This document shows, in pieces, positions 37,092 to 45,644 of a DNA stretch of 64,000 bases (within the stretch, counting starts at the first letter, position 1; each line of letters starts with the position of its first letter). The notes under the pieces are model-generated. The model worked only from the letters and a program-made list of their open reading frames with translations, was not told the origin of the DNA and did not search any database. Where the stretch lies: assembly GCF_039595935.1 (NCBI RefSeq), contig NZ_JBCNKR010000006.1, forward strand, positions 1,302,001 through 1,366,000, read 5' to 3'. This stretch comes from Flavobacterium sp. Lineage in GTDB: Bacteria; Bacteroidota; Bacteroidia; Flavobacteriales; Flavobacteriaceae. A program made the translations under genes and the position numbers.

Positions 37092-38081
37092 ATGAAATTA
37101 AAAATCAAGTTATTAATTGTTTTTTTAATAACGTCTTTTTATACTTACTCACAAGAAGGAATTCCAGTTTATTCAGATTATTTATCAGATAATTACTACT
37201 TAATTCATCCTTCGATGGCGGGAGCAGCAAACTGTGCAAAAATCAGGTTAACTGCAAGAAAACAGTGGTTTGGTCAGGAAGATGCGCCTTCTCTGCAAAC
37301 ATTGAGTTTTAACGGAAGGCTAGGAGAGCGTTCGGGTGCCGGAATTATTGTTTTTAATGATAAAAACGGATACCATTCTCAAAAAGGAGTTAAGCTTACG
37401 TATGCGCATCATATTATGTTTTCAAGAGATGAAGTCGATTTGAATCAGTTGTCGTTTGGTATTAGCGGCGGATTGATTCAGAATCAGTTAGATGAAACTA
37501 AATTTGGCGGAACTTTTGACCCAATTGTTTTTGGTTCGATTCAAAAAGATTCTTATTTCAATTTAGATATTGGTGCCTCTTATAATTATTTAGATTTTTA
37601 TGCTCATGCAACTGTTCAGGGCGTTCTCGAAACAAGAAGAGAATTATATACAGATTACGAAAGCGATAACTTAAGAAAATACCTTTTAAGTGTGGGCTAT
37701 GTATTTGGTAAAAGAGATAAAATTACCTGGGAACCTTCTGTATTGTTTCAGTTATTTGATCAGACAAAAGAAAAATCTATTGATGTCAACTTAAAAGCTT
37801 ATAAGAATTTAGATTTTGGAAGTTTGTGGGCGGCCTTATCCTATAGAAGAAGTTTTGACGGAGCTCAGTTTAGTTCAGGAAGTGGTGTTTCTTCTCAAAA
37901 ATTACAATATTTCACACCAATTGTGGGGGTAAACTTTAAGAACTTTATGTTTGCTTATACCTATTCTCAGGTTATGGGAGACGTGAAATTTGATACTGGA
38001 GGTTATCACCAAATTACTCTTGGTATAGACTTATTTTGTAGAAAGGAACGTTACGATTGTAATTGTCCGGCCATTAATTAA
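37092..38081 (+). CDS. PorP/SprF family type IX secretion membrane protein (orphan)
   Basis: 329 aa. Signal peptide MKLKIKLLIVFLITSFYTYS, then the family start QEGIPVYSDYLSDNYYLIHP and SMAGAANCAKIRLTARKQWF. Barrel strands run to the end, with a short Cys-rich tail (LFCRKERYDCNCPAIN) that I do not know from classical SprF. Unlike the paralog at 1.7 kb there is no type-B cargo gene or OmpA partner next to it. It probably serves a cargo encoded elsewhere. A gamma-carbonic anhydrase gene follows 9 bp later. Confidence 0.9.
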   Translation: MKLKIKLLIVFLITSFYTYSQEGIPVYSDYLSDNYYLIHPSMAGAANCAKIRLTARKQWFGQEDAPSLQTLSFNGRLGERSGAGIIVFNDKNGYHSQKGVKLTYAHHIMFSRDEVDLNQLSFGISGGLIQNQLDETKFGGTFDPIVFGSIQKDSYFNLDIGASYNYLDFYAHATVQGVLETRRELYTDYESDNLRKYLLSVGYVFGKRDKITWEPSVLFQLFDQTKEKSIDVNLKAYKNLDFGSLWAALSYRRSFDGAQFSSGSGVSSQKLQYFTPIVGVNFKNFMFAYTYSQVMGDVKFDTGGYHQITLGIDLFCRKERYDCNCPAIN

Positions 38082-38090
38082 TATTTTGAT

Positions 38091-38609
38091 ATGCTTATTA
38101 AATCTGTAAACGGAAAATCTCCTTCTATTCCAGAAGATTGTTATGTGGCCGAAAATGCTACTATAGTGGGAGATGTAACTTTTGGCGAATCATGCAGTGT
38201 TTGGTTTAATGCTGTTGTTCGCGGAGATGTTCATTTTATTAAAATAGGGAATAAAGTCAACATTCAGGACGGAGCTATAATTCATTGTACGTATCAAAAA
38301 CACCCAACGATTATAGGAAATAACGTTTCAATTGGTCATAACGCAATAGTTCACGGCTGTACCATTCATGATAATGTTTTAATTGGAATGGGAGCTATTG
38401 TGATGGATAATTGTGTTGTAGAAAGTAATTCTATTATAGCGGCAGGAGCTGTTTTAACTCAAAATACAGTTGTACCTTCAGGGACTATATTTGCGGGCGT
38501 TCCTGCAAAAAAAGTAAAAGATATTGACCAATCTGATTTTGCAGGCGAAATTGGCCGAATTTCAAACAATTATGTGATGTATTCTAGCTGGTTTAAAAAC
38601 GAAGAATAG
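38091..38609 (+). CDS. Gamma-class carbonic anhydrase family protein
   Basis: 172 aa of left-handed beta-helix hexapeptide repeats (for example VRGDVHFIKIGNKVNIQDGA, then NVSIGHNAIVHGCTIHDNVL). The three metal-binding histidines of the class are present, in IIHCTY, SIGHNA and IVHGCT. Homologs act as carbonic anhydrases or as acyltransferase-like proteins of the YrdA/PaaY type; this one is closest to YrdA in length. It sits in a two-gene unit with the PorP/SprF-like gene, without an obvious functional link. Confidence 0.93.
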   Translation: MLIKSVNGKSPSIPEDCYVAENATIVGDVTFGESCSVWFNAVVRGDVHFIKIGNKVNIQDGAIIHCTYQKHPTIIGNNVSIGHNAIVHGCTIHDNVLIGMGAIVMDNCVVESNSIIAAGAVLTQNTVVPSGTIFAGVPAKKVKDIDQSDFAGEIGRISNNYVMYSSWFKNEE

Positions 38610-38625
38610 AACTATAAATATTAAA

Positions 38626-38680
38626 AATTTCAAATCCCAAATTCCAACAATTGACAGTTGGAATTTGGGATTTATTTTTT
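38626..38680. terminator. Long 17-bp hairpin made of 7-bp words; bidirectional terminator
   Basis: AAATCCCAAATTCCAAC (38632-38648) pairs perfectly with GTTGGAATTTGGGATTT (38657-38673) around an 8-base loop, with a T-rich tail. The left arm is three 7-mers, AATTTCA, AATCCCA and AATTCCA. It lies between converging genes (carbonic anhydrase and the LytTR gene) and could stop both transcripts. Confidence 0.8.
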
Positions 38681-38694
38681 GAAATTTAATAAAG

Positions 38695-39411
38695 TTATAA
38701 ATTAATCTTTTCGAAAAAAGCAGTCTTATAACTTTCACTAATCGGAATTCGTTTGTCGCTAATCAAAACCTTATTTTTTTGAATTGATTTTACGTGTTTT
38801 ATATTGATAATATAAGATCTGTGAATTCTTGAAAAACCTTTGTTTGAAAGAAGATTTTCAAGTTTTATCAAACTTATTAAAGTCAGTGTAAATTTATTAT
38901 CTGTAGTATAAATTTTCACGTAGTCTTTCAATCCTTCAATAAATAAAATATCTGAAAAATTCATTTTTACGTTTTCATATTCAGCTCTTACAAACATAAA
39001 ATCCTGTTCAGCTTCCGGAATTGTATTGGTTTCGGCAATAGCCTGAACTGTAGATGCCGGATTATTAATCTGTTGTGCTCTTACAACCGATTTTAAGAAA
39101 CGATGAAACGGAATTGGTTTTACTAAATAATCGACTGCACCAAGATTGAAACCTTCAACGGCATAATCAGAATAAGCGGTTGTAAAAATTACTAAAGGTT
39201 TTTTTTCAATCGTGTTTAAAAAATCTATTCCAGAAAAATGCGGCATTTGAATGTCCAGAAAAATCAAATCAACATTATTTTGATTGATGAATGAAACGGC
39301 ATCAATAGCATTATTAAAAGTATTGACTAATTCCAGCGAATCTACTTTTCTAACAAAATCTTCTAATAATTCAACTGCTAAAGGTTCATCATCTATAATT
39401 ACACATTTCAT
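38695..39411 (-). CDS. LytTR family response regulator
   Basis: 238 aa. The receiver domain (residues 1-115) has the acidic pocket D7/D8, phospho-acceptor D53 in DLIFLDIQMPHFSG, and K98 in DYLVKPIPFHRFLK. The LytTR DNA-binding domain (about 140-238) contains LFIEGLKDYVKIYTTD and FSRIHRSYIINIKHV. It is the partner of the LytS-type kinase encoded just upstream on the same strand, across a 149-base gap that shows no other gene. Targets probably include its own operon; this is inference. Confidence 0.95.
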   Translation of the reverse strand: MKCVIIDDEPLAVELLEDFVRKVDSLELVNTFNNAIDAVSFINQNNVDLIFLDIQMPHFSGIDFLNTIEKKPLVIFTTAYSDYAVEGFNLGAVDYLVKPIPFHRFLKSVVRAQQINNPASTVQAIAETNTIPEAEQDFMFVRAEYENVKMNFSDILFIEGLKDYVKIYTTDNKFTLTLISLIKLENLLSNKGFSRIHRSYIINIKHVKSIQKNKVLISDKRIPISESYKTAFFEKINL

Positions 39412-39560
39412 CTGTTATGAATTAGGTTTTTAAATTTGTTTGGCAGTCAAAAGTAGTTTTAAACCAATGATTTAAGTTTTAAAATTATCATAAAAATACT
39501 GAATTTATACAAAATTTAAATCTTGTTTTTATTCAGATTTTTACGATGATATCTGTTTTT

Positions 39561-40661
39561 TTATTCTCCTGTAGTTTTAATTTCATCTAGTTTAAGATTT
39601 AGATGAACCCGGTAAAATTTATTATCCTGACTGATGGTAAGTTCATGTGCATCAGGATAAAGTAAATCTAGTCGGCTTTGAATATTGACAAGTCCAATTC
39701 CTGAATTTTCAGGATCTTTTTCATAATTCTCGATTGTATTTTCAATCCAAAAATCAAGGTTGTTTTCAGAAATGAATATCTTAATTTTTACATGCGTTGC
39801 GCCTTTATAATCGGTTCCGTATTTAAAAGCATTTTCAACAAACGAAATTAAAAGTAAAGGTTCAATAAACTTATTTTTTGTGTTTCCGTGAACGTTTATA
39901 ACAATGTCTTCAATATTGTTTAATCTGAGTTTTTGCAACTCAATATAATTTTGAATGTAATTGATTTCTTTCTCTAAAGCCACCGTTTTATTATCTGTTT
40001 CATAAAGCATATAGCGCATTAATTCAGATAAGGTTACGATGGCATCAGGAACCAAATCAGATTTCTTATGTGCCAAAGAATAAATACTGTTTAACGAATT
40101 GAATAAAAAATGCGGATTGGTTTGTTTACGCAGATATATCAATTCTGTATTTGTTCGGTGTGTTTCGGCAATTAATTTGTTTTGCTGATTATTATAAAAC
40201 TCTGTCAATGTTCTAATGACTGCACTTATTGTAATAATTAAAATATAAAAAAAGGATGGCCCAATTTTAAAAAACAAGGGCTGTCTGGCTGGTGTGAACA
40301 TGACTTTGCCTCTGTGTCCTTTGTAAAGATTAATTGCTTCGTGCGGGAACATTCGGGGTCTTGCATGTCTGAACTCAGGAATAAAATAATTAATCCTGAT
40401 GATCATAAACACTGAAATAATAATAAAAATGAAAAGAAAATACTGCCAATACTTTTTTTGTAAAAGAAGGGCAGGTACCAAATAAAAATAGTTCAAATAA
40501 AACAATAAAATTCCAGTTGCCCATTGTACATAAAAATCATTGCTGATTCTAAAAGGACTTTCATAAAACTGAATTAAAGATGTCAGTATAAAGAAAACCC
40601 AAAGGATACCGTGAAATAGTATTTTATTTGAATTTGTATTTTTAATGGTATCTAGTTTCAT
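39561..40661 (-). CDS. LytS-type sensor histidine kinase
   Basis: 366 aa. Four membrane helices fill residues 14-150 (for example LFHGILWVFFILTSLIQFY, YFLFIFIIISVFMIIRI), with a basic loop near residues 95-125. The His_kinase domain (PF06580) has the phospho-acceptor H184 in LRKQTNPHFLFNSLNSIYSL. The ATP domain has an N-box FVENAFKYG (274-282) and G-box GIGLVNIQSRL (321-331). No extracellular sensor domain is visible, so it probably senses within or at the membrane, perhaps with help from the lipoproteins encoded upstream. It follows the DUF4907 gene with no gap. Confidence 0.94.
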   Translation of the reverse strand: MKLDTIKNTNSNKILFHGILWVFFILTSLIQFYESPFRISNDFYVQWATGILLFYLNYFYLVPALLLQKKYWQYFLFIFIIISVFMIIRINYFIPEFRHARPRMFPHEAINLYKGHRGKVMFTPARQPLFFKIGPSFFYILIITISAVIRTLTEFYNNQQNKLIAETHRTNTELIYLRKQTNPHFLFNSLNSIYSLAHKKSDLVPDAIVTLSELMRYMLYETDNKTVALEKEINYIQNYIELQKLRLNNIEDIVINVHGNTKNKFIEPLLLISFVENAFKYGTDYKGATHVKIKIFISENNLDFWIENTIENYEKDPENSGIGLVNIQSRLDLLYPDAHELTISQDNKFYRVHLNLKLDEIKTTGE

Positions 40662-40991
40662 TTATAATTTTATTTTTAATAAAATTAATTCATTTTTGGT
40701 TACCGTTGGTGATAAGTTGTGTTTGAGTTTGTCCATAACTAAATGGCCTGTTTTTAATGCATCTTCTTGGGTTGCAAAACTTTTATTATTACTTATAACA
40801 GGAATTATCGATTGTTTGATTAAGATTTTATCTTTATAAGCAATTGTATATCCCCAGCCTGAATTTGTTTTAAATGCTTCTGCTTTTAATGTTTCCTTTT
40901 TTGTACAGGAAGCTATTAATAAAACAAGAACCAAAAACAATAAATTCTTCTGGATTTTACTCCAGAAGAATTGTTGAGTATTAATTGTCAT
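40662..40991 (-). CDS. DUF4907 family lipoprotein
   Basis: 109 aa from ATG 40991 (40994 is equally possible), overlapping the end of the Kelch gene by 11 bases. A longer frame to 41192 only repeats the Kelch gene out of frame and is rejected. The lipoprotein signal is KIQKNLLFLVLVLLIASCTK. The domain has the DUF4907 pattern: GWGYTIAYKDKILIKQSIIP, then FATQEDALKTGHLVMDKLKH and SPTVTKNELILL. The family is Bacteroidota-specific and of unknown role. Its overlap on both sides ties it to the Kelch lipoprotein and the kinase. Confidence 0.85.
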   Translation of the reverse strand: MTINTQQFFWSKIQKNLLFLVLVLLIASCTKKETLKAEAFKTNSGWGYTIAYKDKILIKQSIIPVISNNKSFATQEDALKTGHLVMDKLKHNLSPTVTKNELILLKIKL

Positions 40992-41985
40992 CATCGCTTT
41001 GTTCATCTTGTGGTCTAAACTCCCAGGCATCATCATAATAAGTTGAGCCCACTCTTCCCAGCATATAAAACCCACGATTGTTAATTGAAAAACCAACTGC
41101 ATCAGTTCTCGTTGCACCTTCCATTGCAGTTCTTTCTTCCCAAAGATCTGTTGACGGATTGTATTCCCAAACTGTTTTAATGTTTTCTCCACCTACAACA
41201 TATCCTAATCCGTTCATTGAAAAACTTGAAGCGTTTGATCTTGTAATCGCATAATCATCATTCCATGAATAATCATCATCGGTATCTTTGTCAATATCTC
41301 TTTTTCTGGTCCAAACATCTGTAGAAGGATCAAATTCCCAAAAATCTTCCTGATAAACACCATTATTAACTCCGGTAACTAAATACGCTTTATCAGAAAT
41401 TACAAATACAGTTGCATTACGTCTCTTGTTTCCGCTAAAACCGTTTACAAGTGTCCATGTATTTGCCTGATCATCATATTGATAAAAATCTTTTAAATAA
41501 TTTCCATCATAACCAGTTCCGAAAAACGCTTTTCCGCCAACCTGAAAACCAACAGCAGCATAACGTCCAGTTCCTGCAAAATCAGCTTTTTGAGTCCAGC
41601 TATTGCTAGTTGGATCATATTGATAGAAATCTTTCAATTTATTTGTCCCATCATAACCAAGACCTACATATCCTTTATCATTTAATGTAAAGGCTGATGC
41701 TGAACTTCTGCCAACTCCTGTAAAATTTGCTTTTTGCTCCCAATAATCTCCAGTAGAGTTGTAAGCCCATAAATCTTTTAAATATTCGTCTCCGGTATAT
41801 CCGGTTGCTATATAAGCAAAATCTCCAATAACAAAACTTGTTGCACTAGATCTTGCAGGACCGTCAAACGCAGATTTTTTAATCCAGTTTCCTACTAATT
41901 CATCTTCATCGTCGTTGCTGCAGCTTACAAAAAACAGGCTCGAAAGCAGGGTAGCGAATAATATTCCTTTTTTTAAATTATTCAT
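40981..41985 (-). CDS. Kelch-repeat lipoprotein (galactose-oxidase-like propeller)
   Basis: 334 aa. Lipoprotein signal MNNLKKGILFATLLSSLFFV followed by SCSNDDEDE; the acidic stretch after the Cys is typical of surface-exposed lipoproteins in Flavobacteria. About six Kelch blades follow, each with GRSSASAFTLNDKGYVGLGY-like and DFYQYDPTSNSWTQKADF-like halves. The double-Gly, Tyr and Trp of the motif are regularly spaced. Kelch propellers bind proteins or sugars; no catalytic residues can be claimed. It is second in a five-gene run with a barrel protein, DUF4907, a LytS kinase and a LytTR regulator. Confidence 0.9.
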   Translation of the reverse strand: MNNLKKGILFATLLSSLFFVSCSNDDEDELVGNWIKKSAFDGPARSSATSFVIGDFAYIATGYTGDEYLKDLWAYNSTGDYWEQKANFTGVGRSSASAFTLNDKGYVGLGYDGTNKLKDFYQYDPTSNSWTQKADFAGTGRYAAVGFQVGGKAFFGTGYDGNYLKDFYQYDDQANTWTLVNGFSGNKRRNATVFVISDKAYLVTGVNNGVYQEDFWEFDPSTDVWTRKRDIDKDTDDDYSWNDDYAITRSNASSFSMNGLGYVVGGENIKTVWEYNPSTDLWEERTAMEGATRTDAVGFSINNRGFYMLGRVGSTYYDDAWEFRPQDEQSDDDN

Positions 41986-42000
41986 AGTGTATTAATTTAT

Positions 42001-42843
42001 TTATTGTTTGTATTTGATGCCTATTCCTAAAACATATCCGTTGCTTATATTAAAATCATAAGCAGTATGATTATTTTCGTCAGTCAGTTTATATTTTTTG
42101 TCAAAATCATATCCGGCTTTAAAATTTAAAAACCAGTTTTTATCGACATTTCTTTCATATTCGAGTGCTGCAGTCATTTGAGATAAAACTGCTTTTGACG
42201 CATTTATACCTGTATAGTTTTGACTGCTTAAATTGTAAAAACTTCCGTTGAAACTATTATTTAAACTAAACTTGTTTCTAATATTATTTGAATAGGAAAT
42301 TCTCGAATCCGGGAAACCAATCAGTACATTAGCATTATCATTAATTCTATAATTTACCGATGCAACAGGCAAAAAATTAGTATTACCAAAAACGCTTGTT
42401 CGGGCTGCTCCAATACTTAATGTAGTTTTCGAACCTAATTGCTGATATATTTCAAAACTTCCTAAAAGTGCAAAATCAGAGAAACCAACATTTTGTTGAA
42501 AATTAAATGTTGGATTAAGTGCAAAATTTAATTTTGTAGAATTTGATATTTCCTGCGTAAACTCCAGTTTGTCCTGAATTTTTTGCAATCGATCTAAATT
42601 CTCGAATGATTCGTATTCGCCTAAATCATAATTCAATTTTAAATTCGAATATTCTAATGTGTTTGTTATCTGGCTTTTTGAACTTACTTTTTGGCTGAAT
42701 TTTATTCCAATATTTGTTTCGGTGAAATCAATATTATCAGTTGGTTCTGTTTTTAGATTCATGTTTACCGAAAATTTTTCCTGTGCCTTCATGTTCAGAA
42801 ATGACACTAAAAAAAACAAACAAATTATAAACCTTATTTTCAT
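42001..42843 (-). CDS. Outer-membrane beta-barrel protein (unknown family)
   Basis: 280 aa. Signal peptide MKIRFIICLFFLVSFLNMKA, then continuous alternating strands with turns (KTTLSIGAARTSVFGN, FLPVASVNYRINDNANVLIG, NWFLNFKAGYDFDKKY) and a C-terminal barrel strand GYVLGIGIKYKQ. It resembles the DUF6268-type barrels found beside Kelch lipoproteins, but I cannot assign the family with certainty. First gene of the unit; the Kelch gene starts 15 bp downstream. Confidence 0.7.
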   Translation of the reverse strand: MKIRFIICLFFLVSFLNMKAQEKFSVNMNLKTEPTDNIDFTETNIGIKFSQKVSSKSQITNTLEYSNLKLNYDLGEYESFENLDRLQKIQDKLEFTQEISNSTKLNFALNPTFNFQQNVGFSDFALLGSFEIYQQLGSKTTLSIGAARTSVFGNTNFLPVASVNYRINDNANVLIGFPDSRISYSNNIRNKFSLNNSFNGSFYNLSSQNYTGINASKAVLSQMTAALEYERNVDKNWFLNFKAGYDFDKKYKLTDENNHTAYDFNISNGYVLGIGIKYKQ

Positions 42844-42859
42844 TACTTATTTATTGGCT

Positions 42860-42867
42860 CAAAAGTA
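42860..42867 (-). promoter_or_regulatory. Promoter -7 box for the barrel-Kelch-kinase unit
   Basis: On the minus strand this reads TACTTTTG, fitting TAnnTTTG, 16 bases before the barrel gene ATG. No clear TTG at -33. The rest of the divergent 230-base gap shows no other gene. Confidence 0.45.
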
Positions 42868-43050
42868 GGTTGGAGAAGGTTTTAAAAAAAAGAAGATATA
42901 TGTATGGCTCTTTTTGATAGACAAAACAGCCCTTTTTATAGCCGAATGAAATATTTATTTCCGTTAATCTATTGTAGATGATTTTAGGTCATTTATAGTC
43001 AAAAAAAGCTAGACTGTATATGTTATAGTGTAGCGCAGGAGAGTGCAATT

Positions 43051-43058
43051 TATATTTG
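43051..43058 (+). promoter_or_regulatory. Promoter -7 box for the DUF4270 gene pair
   Basis: TATATTTG followed by CCC fits TAnnTTTG. The predicted transcript start near 43063 would exclude the in-frame TTG at 43056 and supports ATG 43074, with only about 10 bases of leader. Confidence 0.5.
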
Positions 43059-43073
43059 CCCAAAAAATTGATT

Positions 43074-44402
43074 ATGGGCAAGTTTTTATTAATGCTGGTT
43101 TTTGCTTTTACTATATTTTCATGCGGTACGGATACTGATGCAGGTGAGTTTGTTGTTGGTTCAGATTATCTGGCTCTAAGTAATAAAGTGGTTATGGTTG
43201 ATACCGTTACGGTCGAAATGTCGACCATAAATTTTGACTCACTTGTAACTTCCGGTCAAAGCCGTATCTTAATTGGTAATTATGATGATCCTATTTTCGG
43301 GAAAGTAAAATCGAACGCTTATTTTCAGCTTTCAGGAAGTTCATATGCCTTAAACAATTCCGGGTCAGATACAGAGGCGGTGAATTTTGTTTTTGATTCT
43401 ATCTCGATGATTTTAAAATATGATAATTATTACTACGGAGATACAACTCAGGTTCAGAAATTTGACATCCACAGGCTGACTCAAAAAGTAAAACCTAATA
43501 CAGACGACGATAGTTTTTACAATAACTCTACTCTGACTTATAGTGATGAAAGTTTGGGAACAATTTCGTATAAACCACGTCCAATAGAAAAAGATTCGAT
43601 CAATATTAGAATGGACGATGCTTTTGGTGAAGCGCTTTTTCAAAAAATAAAGAAAAGAGAAATTACAGACTTCGATAATTTTAAAGAATATTTAAAAGGA
43701 TTAGTCCTTGTACCCTCGACTTCTAGTTCATCAAGTATGATAGGATTTAGTTCCTCTACAAGTAAAGTCAGACTTTATTATTCAAAATATCAGGCTGATA
43801 CAGAGGCTGATTCTTTTTATATCGATTTTTTAATGTCAAATGCTGCAACACAGTTTAATTCGATTTCATCAGACAAAACAGGAACTTTGATTCAAAATCT
43901 GCCTGTTTCAACTCAAAGACTTTCAAGTACATTAACTAATAAACAAGGATTTATTCAGTCTGGAACCGGAGTAGCCTGCCGGATCGATTTTCCAAATATA
44001 AAGCAGCTTAAATCCATTTCAAGTAATGGGGCAATTGTCGATGCGCAATTATTTATAAAGCCGATTAATAATTCATATTCAGATAAATATCCACTGGCAG
44101 ATTCCTTAAAGGTATATGTAGGAGATAATTTAAACAGAATTAGTGGCTCTTTACAAAATGCTGCGGGCTCCGCCGTTTATGGTATTTTAAATAAGAAAAC
44201 TGATGAGTTTAATGAAAATCTGGGGTACACAATTCCATTAGGGAATTTTCTGCAGAAAGAAATGTTGAAAGCATCAGATTCAAGGTCAGCTTTGATCTTA
44301 ACCTTACCGGGAATTTCCAAATCAGTAAACAGAATTGTTTTAGGAGATCAAAAACATCCGGATAATAAAATTCAAATTAAAGTTTATTACATCTCATACT
44401 AA
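43074..44402 (+). CDS. DUF4270 family lipoprotein
   Basis: 442 aa from ATG 43074. Lipoprotein signal MGKFLLMLVFAFTIFSCGTD. The mature part has the DUF4270 start, FVVGSDYLALSNKVVMVDTV, then the QSRILIGNYDDPIFGKVKSN segment. The mid part is strand-rich, and the C-terminus contains ALILTLPGISKSVNRIVLGD. The family is confined to Bacteroidota and functionally uncharacterised. The next gene begins on the base after its stop, so the two are a tight pair. Upstream is a divergent two-component/Kelch unit. Confidence 0.85.
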   Translation: MGKFLLMLVFAFTIFSCGTDTDAGEFVVGSDYLALSNKVVMVDTVTVEMSTINFDSLVTSGQSRILIGNYDDPIFGKVKSNAYFQLSGSSYALNNSGSDTEAVNFVFDSISMILKYDNYYYGDTTQVQKFDIHRLTQKVKPNTDDDSFYNNSTLTYSDESLGTISYKPRPIEKDSINIRMDDAFGEALFQKIKKREITDFDNFKEYLKGLVLVPSTSSSSSMIGFSSSTSKVRLYYSKYQADTEADSFYIDFLMSNAATQFNSISSDKTGTLIQNLPVSTQRLSSTLTNKQGFIQSGTGVACRIDFPNIKQLKSISSNGAIVDAQLFIKPINNSYSDKYPLADSLKVYVGDNLNRISGSLQNAAGSAVYGILNKKTDEFNENLGYTIPLGNFLQKEMLKASDSRSALILTLPGISKSVNRIVLGDQKHPDNKIQIKVYYISY

Positions 44403-45641
44403 ATGAAAAATAAAATATTCTTTTTGAGCTGCTTCATTTTATTGTCGCTGACTTCATTTTCTCAAAGTATTTCAAGTTCGCCTTATTCATTATACGGAGT
44501 TGGAAGTTTATACGATTCTGATTTTGGAGCAATTCCTTCAATGGGATCTTCAGGAATCGCTTTAACGCCGTCAAACTTCATTAATAATTTGAATCCTGCC
44601 TCTTTAGGTTTTATGCCTCTTAATCATTTTATGCTCGATGTAGGAGGAAAGGCAATAGCAACAACATATCAAAGCAGTTCTAAGAGTGAGAAACGTAATA
44701 ATTTTCAATTTTCTCATTTTGCTTTTGCATTTCCTGTTACTAAAAAATCAGGATTTAGTGTTTCGCTGCGACCATATTCAAGTGCATCTTATAAAATTTC
44801 TGATTTAAAACTTCCTATTCTGGATAGTAATGAATCTTACTACTTGACAGCTGGAGGTACTGGAGGTTTAAATAACTTTGATTTTTCGTACGGATATAGA
44901 TTTACAGATAAATTTACGCTTGGAATTTCTACGGCTTTACTATTTGGAAATGTTGATGACAACAGAACTTTTACGATTTTAAACTCAATAACCAATATTC
45001 ATAAAAAAACAGATTATAATGGTTTTCGGGCTACAATAGGATCTCAGTATAAAATCGATTCTACGTTTACGATTGGAACAACAATAAAACTGCCTACACA
45101 AATTAAAAGCTCAAAAGTACAGACTGTTGAAACGGTTGCTGATGAGGTTCTCTCTGTTATAGAATCAAATACACCTTCAGACGTTGATGATTATTATATG
45201 CCTCTGGAAATTGGTGTTGGTATTAGTAAAAAATTCAAGAAGGCTCTTACTGTGAATTTTGATTATCAAAAGAGTTTGTGGAATGATACAAGACAATCTG
45301 ATTTATATGGCGATTTTGTAAACCAGGATCGATTTGCTCTTGGATTTGCTTATCTCGATGAGAAAAGTAATTTCAGAAAATATTGGGATAGGATACAATA
45401 TTTTGCCGGCGCTAATTTTGATACCGGATATCTTGAAATAGATGGTAAAAGAGTTAATAATGCATCAGTTTCAGTTGGAATCAACCTGCCAATTGAAAAC
45501 TCACTTTCGTCTCTTAATATTTCATATTCATACGGACAAAAGGGGAGAATTTCTGAAGGATTAATAAAGGAAAACTATCACAAGTTGTCTCTAAATTTAT
45601 CTTTAGACGGAATTTGGTTTGTTAAACGAAAAATAGAGTAG
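44403..45641 (+). CDS. Outer-membrane protein, FadL-like fold (hypothetical)
   Basis: 412 aa. Signal peptide MKNKIFFLSCFILLSLTSFS; then SSSPYSLYGVGSLYDSDFGA, IPSMGSSGIALTPSNFINNL and NPASLGFMPL. The MGSSGIAL...NPASL start is the pattern of Bacteroidota OMPP1/FadL-like barrels, and strands continue to the end. It has no assigned substrate. The start codon directly abuts the DUF4270 stop, which suggests the lipoprotein and barrel work together. Confidence 0.72.
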   Translation: MKNKIFFLSCFILLSLTSFSQSISSSPYSLYGVGSLYDSDFGAIPSMGSSGIALTPSNFINNLNPASLGFMPLNHFMLDVGGKAIATTYQSSSKSEKRNNFQFSHFAFAFPVTKKSGFSVSLRPYSSASYKISDLKLPILDSNESYYLTAGGTGGLNNFDFSYGYRFTDKFTLGISTALLFGNVDDNRTFTILNSITNIHKKTDYNGFRATIGSQYKIDSTFTIGTTIKLPTQIKSSKVQTVETVADEVLSVIESNTPSDVDDYYMPLEIGVGISKKFKKALTVNFDYQKSLWNDTRQSDLYGDFVNQDRFALGFAYLDEKSNFRKYWDRIQYFAGANFDTGYLEIDGKRVNNASVSVGINLPIENSLSSLNISYSYGQKGRISEGLIKENYHKLSLNLSLDGIWFVKRKIE

Positions 45642-45644
45642 TTT

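Noticed and set aside
40995..41192. Longer DUF4907 frame
   Set aside because: The extra part is the Kelch gene read in another frame; ATG 40991/40994 gives a lipoprotein signal.
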